A stretch of 64,000 nucleotides of DNA from Nocardioides bruguierae (GCF_023656415.1 NZ_JAMOIL010000002.1:62001-126000), one strand, 5' to 3'. Shown: positions 15,830 to 25,151, numbered from the stretch's first letter. Notes: generated from the sequence alone by a model not told the origin. Program-made: numbers and translations.

Positions 15830-16761
15830 CACGAGAAGGCTCCAACTATGCGAGCCGCACCGGGCGCCATCACGACGATGAAGAGGCACGGCAGGATGAA
15901 GAAGACGAGCGGCACCATGATCTTCACCGGCACCTTGGCGGCGGTCTCCTCCGCGCGCTGCCGCCGTTTGGTCCGCATCTCCTGGCTCTGGACCCGCAGC
16001 ACCTTGCCCAGCGGCACGCCCAGCTCGTCGGCCTGCACCATGGCGAGGCAGAAGGAGCGGAGGTCGGCCAGCGTGGACCGCTCCGCCATGGCGCGGATCG
16101 CCTCCGTGCGCCCCAGGCCCAGCTGGGTCTCCTGGAGGAACCGGGCGAACTCGCCCGCGAGGGGGCCTCGGGTCTGCTGCGCCACGCGCAGCATGGCCGC
16201 GTCGAAGCCGAGGCCCGCCTCCACCGAGATGGTGAGCAGGTCGATGGCGTCCGGCAGCGCGCGCTGCATCGCCGCCTCACGCTTCTGACCTGCGTTGTAG
16301 AGCAGCAGGTCCGGCAGGACGTAGCCGGCGCCGGCGAGCAGCAGCGGCGCCAGGAGGAGCACCACCAGGCTCTGCCCCGAGGCGAAGGTCCACAACAGGG
16401 TGAGCCCGCCCAGGAGTGCCAGGGCGAGCACCTTGGCGCCGAGGACCCGCGAGACGTCCCACCCGTCGGGGTTGCCGGCGACGTCGAGCCGGTGCTCGAG
16501 CCGGCGGGCGGTGTCCGCCCGGACGAGCCGGCGGCCGATGCCGACCAGCTGGCCCGCCAGGGGTGCGAGCACCCGCTCGGAGAACGGCCGATCCACGTCG
16601 TGCCGGACCTCCTCGGGCGCGGCGTCGAGGGCACGCACCGCGGCGAGCGACCGTCCGACGGCGGCGCGCTGGCTACCTGCTAGGCCCACCACCGACAGCG
16701 CGAGCGTACCGGCGACGAGGATCGCCCCGCCGCCCAGGAGCAGGAACCACGAGGACTCCAT
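15829..16761 (-). CDS. tadC: Tad pilus inner-membrane platform protein TadC
   Basis: Type II secretion F-domain protein of 310 residues that, with TadB, forms the inner-membrane platform for Flp pilus assembly. Hydrophobic segments lie near 5-26, 110-150 (two) and 280-305. The T2SSF core runs about 155-280 with LPDAIDLLTISVEAGLGFDA and ADELGVPLGKVLR, typical of TadC. The ATG at 16761 is one base after the tadB stop. An upstream start at 16875 would lie inside tadB and adds a Cys/Arg-rich non-family segment. Confidence 0.9.
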   Translation of the reverse strand: MESSWFLLLGGGAILVAGTLALSVVGLAGSQRAAVGRSLAAVRALDAAPEEVRHDVDRPFSERVLAPLAGQLVGIGRRLVRADTARRLEHRLDVAGNPDGWDVSRVLGAKVLALALLGGLTLLWTFASGQSLVVLLLAPLLLAGAGYVLPDLLLYNAGQKREAAMQRALPDAIDLLTISVEAGLGFDAAMLRVAQQTRGPLAGEFARFLQETQLGLGRTEAIRAMAERSTLADLRSFCLAMVQADELGVPLGKVLRVQSQEMRTKRRQRAEETAAKVPVKIMVPLVFFILPCLFIVVMAPGAARIVGAFS

Positions 16762-16762
16762 G

Positions 16763-18718
16763 TCAGACCTCCACCTTGACCATGCGTGACATGACGAACG
16801 AGCCGAGGGCCAGGAGAAGGCCACCACCCGCCAGCACCAGCACGCCGAGCACCGACGTGTAGAAGAAGGACGCATACTCGCGGTTGGCGACGAGCATGTA
16901 GCCGAGCATGAGGATCGGCAGCGCGACGAGGATGTAGGCCGAGATCCGACCCTCGGCGCTGAGCGTCCGCACCTGCCGCCGCAGGTACTCCCGCTCGCGC
17001 AGCGTGCCGGCCACGGTGTCCAGCAGCTCGGCCAGGTTGCCGCCGACCTCCCGCTGGATGCGGATGGCCATCACCACCCACGCGAAGTCGGGGCTGCCCA
17101 TCCGGTCGGCCACGTTCTCCAGCGCGTCCTCGACCGGGATGCCGAGCCGGTGCTCGGCCAGCGCCCGGCGCAGCTCGCTCGCCATCGGCTCCGCACCCTC
17201 GCGGACGACGGTGTCGATCGACTGCGCCACCGAGAGGCCGGCAGAGAGCCCGCCCGAGATCATCGTCAGTGTCTCGGGCAGCTGGGCGCCGAAGGCGGCC
17301 AGCCGTCGGCCGTGGAGCACGCGCAGGGCCACGTAGGGTGCGGCTGCGCCCAGCACCAGCAGCAGGAGGAGCAGCGGCAACCCGCCGAGCAGCAGCCCGA
17401 CCAGTCCCGCCAGCACCGCGATGCCCGCATGCAGCAGCACCCACTCGGCCACGGTCATCGCCAGGCCGGCGCCGGTGAGCCGCTGCGAGAACCGCGCCTC
17501 GAAGTCCTGCTTGACCAGCGAGTTCGTCACCGCCAGGGCGGAGTCGCGCAGCGTGGTCCGTTCCTGCGTCAGCGGTGTCTCCCCCAGGTAGCGGGCCACG
17601 GTGCGCTGCGCGGCGCTGGGCCCGCGGTGCTGGAGCAGCACCAGCGCCAGCAGCGCGAAGACGCCCGCGGCCAGGGCCACCCCGCCGACCAGCAGCCCGG
17701 TGGTGCCGACCAGCGAGCGACCGACCGCGGCGGATGCGCCGGCGAGGCCGTCGTCCGCCGCCCGGAGGTCGACGAGGGCGCGGTCCCCGACGGCGAGCCC
17801 ACCCGCGGTGGCGCTCACGGACAGGTCCACGTCGGAGAGCGAGGCGAGGCCCGCCGGTCGCTCGAAGGTGATCAGCAGCTGGCGGCCGAGGGCGTCGGCC
17901 TGCGCGGCGAAGACGTCGGTGAGGGCGGCGGCGCCCTGGGCGTCGACGAGGGTGCCCTCGGCGGCGTCGACCATCCGGCGCACCGGCGCGACGTCGGCGG
18001 CGTCCTGGTCGAGGGCGACGGCGTCGAGCGCGACGCCGGAGTCCTCGACGGCGGCGATCGCGGCCGCGAGGTCGACCCCGCCGCCGGTGTCCCGGCCGTC
18101 GGAGAGCACGAGCACGGAGCGGGCACCGGTCGAGCCGGTGGCCGCGGCGGCCGCGGCGACGCCGTCGTAGAGGCGGGTGCCGCGCCGCAGGGTCAGGTCG
18201 GCGACGGCGTCGCGGACCTGGGCCCGGTCGGTGGTCGGCTCGACGGTGGTCTCGACCTCGCCGGCGAACGACACGAGGCCGACGGCCACGTCGTCCGGCA
18301 CGGCGGCCAGGAACGCCTCGACCGCCTCGCGGGCGGCGGCGATGCGGGCGCCGGCCATGCTGCGGCTGGCGTCGAGGGCGAGGACGATGGTGCGGTCGAC
18401 CTGGCCGGTCACCTGCGCCACGTCGGCGTCCACGAGCGTGTCGTCCACGCTGACCTCGACGTCCTCGAGCGGGGAGGTGAGGTCGGCGCCCTGGTCCAGG
18501 AGGACCGAGACGCGGCCGTCCTCCGCGGTCTGCACGTAGGCGATGTCCAGCCCGCCGTCGCCGGCTCCGGTGCCCTTGCCGTGGGCCGGGCCCACGAGGG
18601 GCCCGACGAGCAGCAGCAGGCCGGCGACGAGGCCGACGACCAGTGCCGAGGCCGCCAGCCGCCGCGCGCGGGTCGTGCCCGCGCCGCTGCCCGCGCCGGG
18701 AGCGGTCAGGACGCTCAT
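16763..18718 (-). CDS. tadB: von Willebrand factor A domain fused to TadB
   Basis: A 651-residue fusion. Residues 1-45 carry a signal/anchor helix. A VWA domain covers about 105-275 with a MIDAS motif (DASRS: Asp116, Ser118, Ser120), a RRGTRLYDG threonine and LVLSDGRDTGGG, so metal-dependent adhesion is possible. A transmembrane helix at about 335-362 links to a TadB module: hydrophobic pairs near 420-470, T2SSF domain about 485-590 (LPETLTMISGGLSAGLSVAQS) and C-terminal helices. TadB alone is normally about 300 residues, so the first half is extra. It overlaps tadA by 4 bases. The VWA part would face outside the cytoplasm. Confidence 0.9.
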   Translation of the reverse strand: MSVLTAPGAGSGAGTTRARRLAASALVVGLVAGLLLLVGPLVGPAHGKGTGAGDGGLDIAYVQTAEDGRVSVLLDQGADLTSPLEDVEVSVDDTLVDADVAQVTGQVDRTIVLALDASRSMAGARIAAAREAVEAFLAAVPDDVAVGLVSFAGEVETTVEPTTDRAQVRDAVADLTLRRGTRLYDGVAAAAAATGSTGARSVLVLSDGRDTGGGVDLAAAIAAVEDSGVALDAVALDQDAADVAPVRRMVDAAEGTLVDAQGAAALTDVFAAQADALGRQLLITFERPAGLASLSDVDLSVSATAGGLAVGDRALVDLRAADDGLAGASAAVGRSLVGTTGLLVGGVALAAGVFALLALVLLQHRGPSAAQRTVARYLGETPLTQERTTLRDSALAVTNSLVKQDFEARFSQRLTGAGLAMTVAEWVLLHAGIAVLAGLVGLLLGGLPLLLLLLVLGAAAPYVALRVLHGRRLAAFGAQLPETLTMISGGLSAGLSVAQSIDTVVREGAEPMASELRRALAEHRLGIPVEDALENVADRMGSPDFAWVVMAIRIQREVGGNLAELLDTVAGTLREREYLRRQVRTLSAEGRISAYILVALPILMLGYMLVANREYASFFYTSVLGVLVLAGGGLLLALGSFVMSRMVKVEV

Positions 18719-20322
18719 GCGCCCGCCCGGGTCAGGAACAGCGCCGGGTCGACCCGGACGTTCGCGTCGGCGAGGGTCTCCAGGAAGCGGGGCCGCAGGC
18801 CGGTGGCGCGCAGGTGGCCGCGGGTGCGGCCGTGCTCGTCCCAGCCGGCGCTGTGGTCGAAGGAGAAGACCTCCTGGAGGGTGACCACGTCGCCCTCCAT
18901 GCCGACCACCTCGGTGATGGAGGTGATCCGGCGGCTGCCGTCCTTGAGCCGGCGCTGCTGGACGACCAGGTCGATGGCGCTGGAGACCTGCTCGCGGATC
19001 GCGCGGACCGGCAGGTCCAGCCCCGCCATCATCACCATCGTCTCGACGCGGGCCAGCGCGTCGCGCGGGCTGTTGGCGTGCACGGTGGACAGCGACCCGT
19101 CGTGGCCGGTGTTCATCGCCTGGAGCATGTCGAGCGCCGCGGCGTCGCGGATCTCGCCGACGACGATGCGGTCGGGGCGCATGCGCAGGGCGTTGCGGAC
19201 GAGGTCGCGGATCGTGACGGCGCCGCGGCCCTGGATGTTGGCCGGACGGGCCTCCATGCGGATCACGTGCTCCTGCATGAGCCGGAGCTCCGCCGCGTCC
19301 TCGATGGTGACGATCCGCTCGTCGGCGGGGATCGCGGAGGAGAGCACGTTGAGGGTGGTCGTCTTGCCGGCGCCGGTGCCGCCCGAGACCAGGATGTTGA
19401 GCCGGCCGCGCACGCAGGCGCTGAGCAGCTCGGCGGACTCGGCACTGAGCGTGCCGAAGCCGACCAGGTCGTCGACGGTGTAGGGGTCGGCGGAGAACTT
19501 GCGGATGGTCAGCGTCGAGCCGTCGAGCACCAGCGGCGGGATGACCGCGTTGACGCGGCTGCCGTCGGGCAGGCGGGCGTCGACCATCGGCGAGGACTCG
19601 TCGACGCGGCGGCCGACCTTGGCGACGATCTTGTCGATCGTGCGGCGCAGGTGGGCCTCGTCGGTGAAGGCGGTCGGCACCTTGGTGAGCCGGCCGTCGC
19701 GCTCGACCCAGATGTCGTCGGACCGGTTGACCATGACCTCGGTGAGGTCCGGGTCGTCCAGCAGCGGCTGGAGCGGGCCGTAGCCGAGGATGTCGTCCGC
19801 GATCTCCTGGGTGATCCGCGTGCGCTCGGGGCCCGACATGGGTCGCTCGGCGCCGACCACGGCGGAGGCGAGCGCTGCCCGGACCTGGGTCTCGAGCTCC
19901 GCGGGCGTCAGCCCGACGTCGTAGAGCTTCGGGCCGAGCGCCGCGACCAGCTGGGCGTGCACCTGGCGCTTGAGGTCGGCGATCGGGTCGGTGCTGCGCG
20001 CGAGCTTGCCGGCCTCCACGTCGGCCCGCAGGCTGCGGCGGCCCGGGGCGGCGGAGCCGCTGCCGGCCCCCGAGCCCGAGTGCGAGCCGGCGGTGGTCCG
20101 GCCGGTGGCCGTGGGCCCGCCGGAGAGGGCGGTGACCGTGGCCGGGCCGGGCGGGGCCGGGGCCGCGCTCGCAGTCGGGCTCGGAGTCGGGCTCGGGGTG
20201 GCAGCCCCATCCGCGACGCCGGTCGGCTCGGTGGTGCCGGGCGTGGTGCCGGGCGTGGTGGCGGTGTGGGCGCCGGCCGTGCTCTCGCGACGGGCGGCGG
20301 CGAGTCGGTCCGCGAGGCTCAT
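18715..20322 (-). CDS. tadA: Tad secretion ATPase TadA/CpaF
   Basis: Hexameric type II/IV-secretion ATPase that powers Flp pilus assembly; 535 residues. The first 115 residues are a Thr/Pro/Gly-rich disordered extension. The CpaF core starts at about 120. The Walker A motif GGTGAGKTT is near residue 315, and the Walker B/His boxes (RPDRIVVGEIRDAAALDMLQ and MNTGHDGSLSTVHANSPRDA) follow. The start ATG is one base after the tadZ stop; the end overlaps the VWA-TadB start (ATGA). The long N-terminal extension is longer than usual, and the protein might begin later. Confidence 0.95.
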   Translation of the reverse strand: MSLADRLAAARRESTAGAHTATTPGTTPGTTEPTGVADGAATPSPTPSPTASAAPAPPGPATVTALSGGPTATGRTTAGSHSGSGAGSGSAAPGRRSLRADVEAGKLARSTDPIADLKRQVHAQLVAALGPKLYDVGLTPAELETQVRAALASAVVGAERPMSGPERTRITQEIADDILGYGPLQPLLDDPDLTEVMVNRSDDIWVERDGRLTKVPTAFTDEAHLRRTIDKIVAKVGRRVDESSPMVDARLPDGSRVNAVIPPLVLDGSTLTIRKFSADPYTVDDLVGFGTLSAESAELLSACVRGRLNILVSGGTGAGKTTTLNVLSSAIPADERIVTIEDAAELRLMQEHVIRMEARPANIQGRGAVTIRDLVRNALRMRPDRIVVGEIRDAAALDMLQAMNTGHDGSLSTVHANSPRDALARVETMVMMAGLDLPVRAIREQVSSAIDLVVQQRRLKDGSRRITSITEVVGMEGDVVTLQEVFSFDHSAGWDEHGRTRGHLRATGLRPRFLETLADANVRVDPALFLTRAGA

Positions 20323-20323
20323 G

Positions 20324-21541
20324 TCAGCTCACCTTCCTGCGCAGGCGGCGCCGCCCTCCGCGGCGCTCGCTCCGGTTGGTCGCGGGGGTCTCCCCGCTGG
20401 TCACCAGCTCGGCCTCGACGAGGTCGGCCAGCTGGGTCAGCGCCTTGCTCACCGAATGCCCGGGGCGGACGCGGACCATGGTCTCGGTGCGGTTGAGCAC
20501 GGCCACGACCTCGCGGTCGGCCGGCACGGCCACGGTGACCGGCACGCCGAGGGTCTCCTCGACCTCGGCCGTGGTCAGCCCGACCTTCGGCTCGACCCGG
20601 TTCAGCACCAGCGAGCGGCGCTCGCGGGGCAGGTCGAGCAGGTCGAGCGTGCCCGTCGCCAGCTTCAGCGACTTCAGCGACGGGATGTCGGGGGTGCCGA
20701 CGAGCACCAGCTGGTCGGCGTGGTCCAGCGCGACCAGGGCGTGGTCGTCGAAGGTGCCCGAGGTGTCGGCGACGACCACGTCGAACTCGGCGGTGAGCAG
20801 CCGGAGCACGTCGCCCAGGTCGTCCGGAGGCACCGGCTGGCCCGGGTGGGTCGGCGCGGCCATCAGGCTGAGCCCGTCCTCGGCCTCGGTGAGCATCGAG
20901 AGCACGGCCGAGCGGTCCACGGTGCCCACGCGCTGGAGGTCGGCCAGCGTGGCCGTGGGGTTGATCCGCAGCATGATCGCGACGTCGCCGCAGGCCACGT
21001 CGAGGTCGATGACGCACACCCGGTGGCCGCGGTCGGCCAGGGAGACGGCGAGGTTGGTGGAGACCATGCTCTTGCCGACCCCGCCCTTGAGCGAGAAGAC
21101 GGTGACGACCTGGCCGTGCCGCTCCACGGGGGGCGCGGGCGGGGCCACCGGCACCAGGGCCGAGCCGAGCGCGTGGGCCCGCTCGACGGCGCCGGCGAGC
21201 CCGTCGGCGTCGTCGGCGTCGACCACGGCGCGCAGGCCGGACTCCAGGGCCCGGGTCAGGGTCGCGGTGTCGACCTTCTCTCGCAGGAGCACCACGCCGA
21301 GCCAGGGACGCTGGACCCGGGCTGCCTCGGCCAGTGCCACGGCGTCCTCCAGGGACTCCGAGGCGCCGAGCACCACGACGGTCTCGTGCGGGTGCTGCGC
21401 GAGGTGGGCGGCCACCTCGTCGGTGCCGGCGAGCGCCGCGACTCCGCCGGGCACGCCGCCCAGCCGGTCCACGAGCCGCTCGTCCAGCCCCGCCACGATG
21501 GCGCCAGCCAGGCCGGCGTCCTTCTCCACGACGATGGTCAT
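20324..21541 (-). CDS. tadZ: TadZ/CpaE-like pilus localisation ATPase
   Basis: MinD/ParA-superfamily ATPase of 405 residues that positions the Tad machine. The first 120 residues form a receiver-like domain without a clear phosphoacceptor aspartate, as in other TadZ/CpaE proteins. A deviant Walker A motif SLKGGVGKSMVSTNLA is near residue 152, followed by VCVIDLDVACGDVAIML and a VVADTSGTFDDHAL switch. The C-terminal 20 residues are very Arg-rich and could touch DNA or membrane. The ATG overlaps the cpaB stop by one base. Confidence 0.92.
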   Translation of the reverse strand: MTIVVEKDAGLAGAIVAGLDERLVDRLGGVPGGVAALAGTDEVAAHLAQHPHETVVVLGASESLEDAVALAEAARVQRPWLGVVLLREKVDTATLTRALESGLRAVVDADDADGLAGAVERAHALGSALVPVAPPAPPVERHGQVVTVFSLKGGVGKSMVSTNLAVSLADRGHRVCVIDLDVACGDVAIMLRINPTATLADLQRVGTVDRSAVLSMLTEAEDGLSLMAAPTHPGQPVPPDDLGDVLRLLTAEFDVVVADTSGTFDDHALVALDHADQLVLVGTPDIPSLKSLKLATGTLDLLDLPRERRSLVLNRVEPKVGLTTAEVEETLGVPVTVAVPADREVVAVLNRTETMVRVRPGHSVSKALTQLADLVEAELVTSGETPATNRSERRGGRRRLRRKVS

Positions 21542-22314
21542 CAGTTGCCCCCGAACGCGCCGGGGAGGACGTCGGAGGCGGTGACGCCCTTGCCGGCGCG
21601 GGCCACCGTCTCGTCGTCGCGCAGGGCGAAGGAGAGGTCGCCGTTGCGGCTGGCGTAGATGACCTTCTCGGCCTGGTCCTGGTCCACGGCGATGGTGAGG
21701 ATGGTGCGCGGCACCTCCTCGGTGGTCTGCTCACCGTCCTCGGTGGTGGTGGTGCGCGAGGTGACCGAGGTGGTGCCCACACCGACGACCGTCACCTTCG
21801 GCAGCAGCAGGCTGGTGTAGGGCGAGAGCTTCCGGGTGCTGCCGTCGGGCAGGTAGAGCTCGGGGTCGGCGGAGGCGAAGATGACGACCTCCGAGCCGGG
21901 GGTGACGAAGCCGGCGACGCGGGCGGGGTCGGTGAGCTCCACCGAGATCGCCATCGTGCCCTCGGGGATCTTCAGCGCGGAGGCGCCGGCGGCGTCGCCG
22001 AACTGCTGGCCGAGGATCTGCTGGCCCGGGTAGACGGTGGCCAGCGCGACCTCGCCCTCGATGCTGCGGGTCGAGGCGAGCGCCCCGTCGACCAGGTCGT
22101 CGCGCAGCACCGAGCTCTTCTCGAGCTTGCCGGCGTCCTGGGCGTCGGAGACGCTCTCCCCCGCCGCGATGGTGTCGGTGGCGACGAGGACCTCGACGAG
22201 GTCCTGGCCGGCGGTGGCGCGGGCCTCGATGCCCTGCACGTAGAGCACGACCATCGTCGTGCCGAACGCCGCGATGAGGAACGCGACGCCGAGGAGGATG
22301 CTGCGACGTGCCAT
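21541..22314 (-). CDS. cpaB: Flp pilus assembly protein CpaB/RcpC (SAF domain)
   Basis: A single N-terminal membrane helix (about 5-27) is followed by a SAF domain (about 38-105: VATDTIAAGESVSDAQDAGK) and an RcpC-type beta-rich C-terminal half; 257 residues. In Gram-negative Tad systems this protein supports the outer-membrane secretin; in actinobacteria it is kept without a secretin and probably lines the wall-side path. The ATG at 22314 has an AAGGAG ribosome site; the ORF extends upstream but only through repeats and unrelated sequence. A 118-base gap separates it from tadG. Confidence 0.88.
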   Translation of the reverse strand: MARRSILLGVAFLIAAFGTTMVVLYVQGIEARATAGQDLVEVLVATDTIAAGESVSDAQDAGKLEKSSVLRDDLVDGALASTRSIEGEVALATVYPGQQILGQQFGDAAGASALKIPEGTMAISVELTDPARVAGFVTPGSEVVIFASADPELYLPDGSTRKLSPYTSLLLPKVTVVGVGTTSVTSRTTTTEDGEQTTEEVPRTILTIAVDQDQAEKVIYASRNGDLSFALRDDETVARAGKGVTASDVLPGAFGGN

Positions 22315-22367
22315 GACGTCTCCTTGTCCCAGGCCCGGGAGGGCCGTCTGTCGTGGCTGAGCGGTCT

Positions 22368-22404
22368 GGCTGAGCTGGGTGGCTGAGCTGGGTGGCTGAG
22401 CTGG
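22368..22404. repeat. 13-bp tandem repeat between tadG and cpaB
   Basis: GGCTGAGCTGGGT occurs twice exactly (22368-22380, 22381-22393), and a third partial copy runs to 22404. It is the only sizeable gap inside the otherwise tightly packed tad operon. Confidence 0.85.
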
Positions 22405-22432
22405 TGATCGATGGGCTGCGGGCGGACGGGTG

Positions 22433-24100
22433 CTACTCGACGAGCGTGAGCACCCGCGTGCCGGAGCCGCGGTAGGAGATCTCGTCACCGGTGGCGGCGG
22501 CGGTCTCGGGGAGGGCGTCCTCGGAGAAGAGGACGACGTGCAGGGCGCGGATGCCGGAGCTGTCGGCCTCGACCCCGTTGAGGGACGAGATCGAGCCGGG
22601 TGCGGCGTTGGTGGCGGACAGCGACTGGTCGGTGATGAAGCCGGGGCGGAACGCGATGATCGGCCAGGACTTCTTGCCGTTGCCCGGGTCCGTGTCGACG
22701 ATCGGGATCCAGAAGAACCGGGGCGAGTCGAAGATGTCGGCCGACAGGGCGTGGGTGCCCGAGGCGTTGCCGCTGACCAGGTCGTTGATGCTGGCGCCGT
22801 TGATGATGAAGCAGGTCAGCAGGTCGTCGTTGAGGTGGTAGCCCTTGACGGTGCCGCTCGTCCGGGCGTCGCTGCTGTTGCGACTGCAGTCGTGCGTCGA
22901 GTCGGCGTCGAGCCGGCCGGGGTACTCGCCCTCGCCCTCGACCATGCCGTCGTTGGTGAACGAGACCTTGAGCCCCGGTTCGCTGGTGAGGCAGTTGGTG
23001 CCGTCGACCGGGGCACTCTTCGACTCCACGGTCGGGCTCGGGTCCCCGCCGCACTCGCCGTTCGGCGAGGGGTGGATCGCCAGCTCCGGCTCCACGCCGA
23101 GGATCATGTTCAGCGGCAACCACGAGGAGCTGTTGCCGGAGCTGCGCGGCACGTCGATGGTGCCGAAGTTGCCCTCGTTGGAGTTGTCGCAGTACAGCTT
23201 CTCGGGGCCCACCTGGAACGGCTGGGCAGTGCTCAGCGACGACCAGTCGCCGTTCTCGTCCAGGATCCGCACCCACCAGGTGCCGACCGCGGCGAGGACC
23301 GAGGAGGGGACGCTGACGGACACGGTCTTGGTGCTGTTGGAAGCGACCGAGACGTCGACGGTGTAGTGCTCCGGGATGCCCGCCTCGCTGGTGAAGCCGA
23401 TCGCCGCAGCCCTGCTCAGCTGGTTGCCGGTGACGGTGAGCACCGTGGTGGCGGTGTCCTCCGGGACGCTCGTCGGGGAGATGGCGCTGATGGTGGCCCG
23501 GCCGGCGTCGGCGCTGGAGGGGTTCAGCGTGTCCGGCGCCGGCAGGCTCTCGTCCTGCGGGCCGGAGTCGTCCCGAATGGTCTGCGCGCCGTAGTCGCAC
23601 CCCTGCACGCCGAAGAACGGCAGGGTGCCGCTGGCGCCGGGCGAGCCGACCTCGGCGGCCGCGTAGGACGCGACGTCGAAGCTGTCGGAGTCGCTGATCA
23701 CCTGGCCCAGGCCCAGCTCGACCTCGGAGGCGGGCGCCCACAGGTGCACGGTCCAGTCGCTGCACGAGATGAACCCGTCACCGTCGCCGGCGCTGCCGCC
23801 GAGGTCGATCGGGTACTGCCCGGGCACCGCGTTGTCGGCGTGGGTGAGGTACTCCTCGGCCGTGTCGATCACCTCGGCGTTGCAGCCGTCCTCCTGGGTC
23901 AGCTCGGCGGCCGCGGCCATGGAGGCCACGTCGACGTCGGTCTGGAGCAGCGACTTCTTCGCGTACGCCTGGCCCAGGTCGACGGCGAAGGCGCCGATCC
24001 CGATGAGGACGACGGCGAGGATCGCGACCAGCACGGCCACCGCGCCGCGGTCCTCCGGCGAGCGGCGTGCCGCCCGTCGGGTGGACACGTACATCCTCAC
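22433..24100 (-). CDS. TadG-like pilus-associated protein with IPT/TIG-like domain
   Basis: A large minor-pilin-like protein of about 555 residues. A TadG/TadE-type N-terminal helix (RGAVAVLVAILAVVLIGIGA, then VDLGQAYAKKS) anchors it. A long Ser/Asp/Asn-rich exterior follows, with many cysteines and a segment near residues 205-300 resembling an IPT/TIG immunoglobulin fold (SAISPTSVPEDTATTVLTVT, WWVRI). Its codon use looks less GC-extreme than its neighbours, as often seen for exposed adhesins. The GTG at 24100, one base after the tadE stop, is favoured; ATG 24094 and GTG 24112 are alternatives. A surface-adhesion role is inferred. Confidence 0.78.
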   Translation of the reverse strand: MRMYVSTRRAARRSPEDRGAVAVLVAILAVVLIGIGAFAVDLGQAYAKKSLLQTDVDVASMAAAAELTQEDGCNAEVIDTAEEYLTHADNAVPGQYPIDLGGSAGDGDGFISCSDWTVHLWAPASEVELGLGQVISDSDSFDVASYAAAEVGSPGASGTLPFFGVQGCDYGAQTIRDDSGPQDESLPAPDTLNPSSADAGRATISAISPTSVPEDTATTVLTVTGNQLSRAAAIGFTSEAGIPEHYTVDVSVASNSTKTVSVSVPSSVLAAVGTWWVRILDENGDWSSLSTAQPFQVGPEKLYCDNSNEGNFGTIDVPRSSGNSSSWLPLNMILGVEPELAIHPSPNGECGGDPSPTVESKSAPVDGTNCLTSEPGLKVSFTNDGMVEGEGEYPGRLDADSTHDCSRNSSDARTSGTVKGYHLNDDLLTCFIINGASINDLVSGNASGTHALSADIFDSPRFFWIPIVDTDPGNGKKSWPIIAFRPGFITDQSLSATNAAPGSISSLNGVEADSSGIRALHVVLFSEDALPETAAATGDEISYRGSGTRVLTLVE

Positions 24101-24101
24101 G

Positions 24102-24575
24102 TCAGCACCCACCGGCCGGCACGTGCTCCACCCGGGTGGTGACGCTCTTGTCGATCGCCGGGTCCAGGAACGGGAAGAACCCGAGGTCCAGGGCGTCGAA
24201 GGTGATGGTCACCGTCAGGTCGGAACCGACCTCGACGGGCGACGGCGGCGTGACGGTGACGCCGGCGGGCGCCCCGTCGGTCGGCGTGCCGGCCAGCGCG
24301 TTGGTGGCGGCCGTCTGCACGGCCGCGGTGTCGCACGGGTCCACTGCCCCGGCCCGGGCCGCGGAGCGTGCCGCGTTGCCGGCCGACTGCCAGGCCCAGA
24401 AGTACAGGCTGAACTGGATGATCCCGAAGACCAGGGTCACCAGGATGATCGCCACCAGGGCGAACTCGACCGCGGCGGCGCCGCGCTCCTCGTGCCGTCC
24501 CCGTCGCAGCTGCTGCCGCGTCCGGCCCCGTCCCTCGCGCCCCCCGTGCCGGGTGTGCTCACGCTCGGTGCTCAT
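24102..24575 (-). CDS. tadE: TadE-like pseudopilin
   Basis: Minor pseudopilin of 157 residues. A basic, disordered N-terminus of about 30 residues precedes ERGAAAVEFALVAIILVTLV, the TadE prepilin motif with Gly-Ala processing site and Glu at +5, then a single membrane helix to about 60 and a small beta-rich domain. It is the first gene of the eight-gene tad operon; a GGGAGG ribosome site lies just before the ATG. Confidence 0.88.
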   Translation of the reverse strand: MSTEREHTRHGGREGRGRTRQQLRRGRHEERGAAAVEFALVAIILVTLVFGIIQFSLYFWAWQSAGNAARSAARAGAVDPCDTAAVQTAATNALAGTPTDGAPAGVTVTPPSPVEVGSDLTVTITFDALDLGFFPFLDPAIDKSVTTRVEHVPAGGC

Positions 24576-25071
24576 CCGCCCTCCCCCATGGCTGGTCGGT
24601 CTCTCCCTGTGGCTCCGCTGTCCGACGGGGCCACGTCAAGGAGGGTGATCCGACCCGTCCGGGGGAACAGGACGACCCGAACGTCTTACTCAATGTGGGG
24701 GAACGAGCGTGAACTGCGGGCTAGACCTCACACGGGTAAATCCCCGTATCCAGGTAACGCCAGGACGATTCCATGACACGCGCGGGTGCACGGACGCGCA
24801 CCCGGTCAGGCGACGGACGTCGACGCGGGTCGGTGCCAGGCCGCGCCGCCTCCGGAAGCACCAGGACCCGTGGCCGCGCTCCGGGAGGGCAGCCACGGGT
24901 GACCCGGTGGGGTCCGGCGGGGCCTGGCGGGGCTCCTCCACCCCGCCGGCCGCACGGCCGGACTGCGGCCAGCGTGACGGGAGTGGCGGACGGCCGGGGT
25001 CTGCACGGGCGTCCGTACGCCATCTGGGGGACCGGTCGGCGGCGGTGGTCTGGACAGACGACCCGGACAGA
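24576..25071. other. non-coding region upstream of the tad operon
   Basis: About 500 bases without a credible gene. It must hold the tad promoter, but I could not settle on one. It includes AT-richer stretches near 24680-24770 (for example GGGTAAATCCCCGT at about 24734) and two GGGGGAACxxG repeats near 24661 and 24695. Overlapping ORFs in other frames have no family-like features. Confidence 0.5.
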
Positions 25072-25111
25072 CGGCGACCCCCGCCCCTCGCAGGAGGGAC
25101 GGGGGTCGCCG
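25072..25111 (-). terminator. terminator of sigH-rshA
   Basis: A long stem (25072-25088 with 25095-25111, one mismatch) closed by a GCAG loop, 41 bases past the rshA stop. Confidence 0.85.
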
Positions 25112-25151
25112 GTGGATCTGTGGCGGGTCGGCCAGGGGGGGGTGGGGGGTC

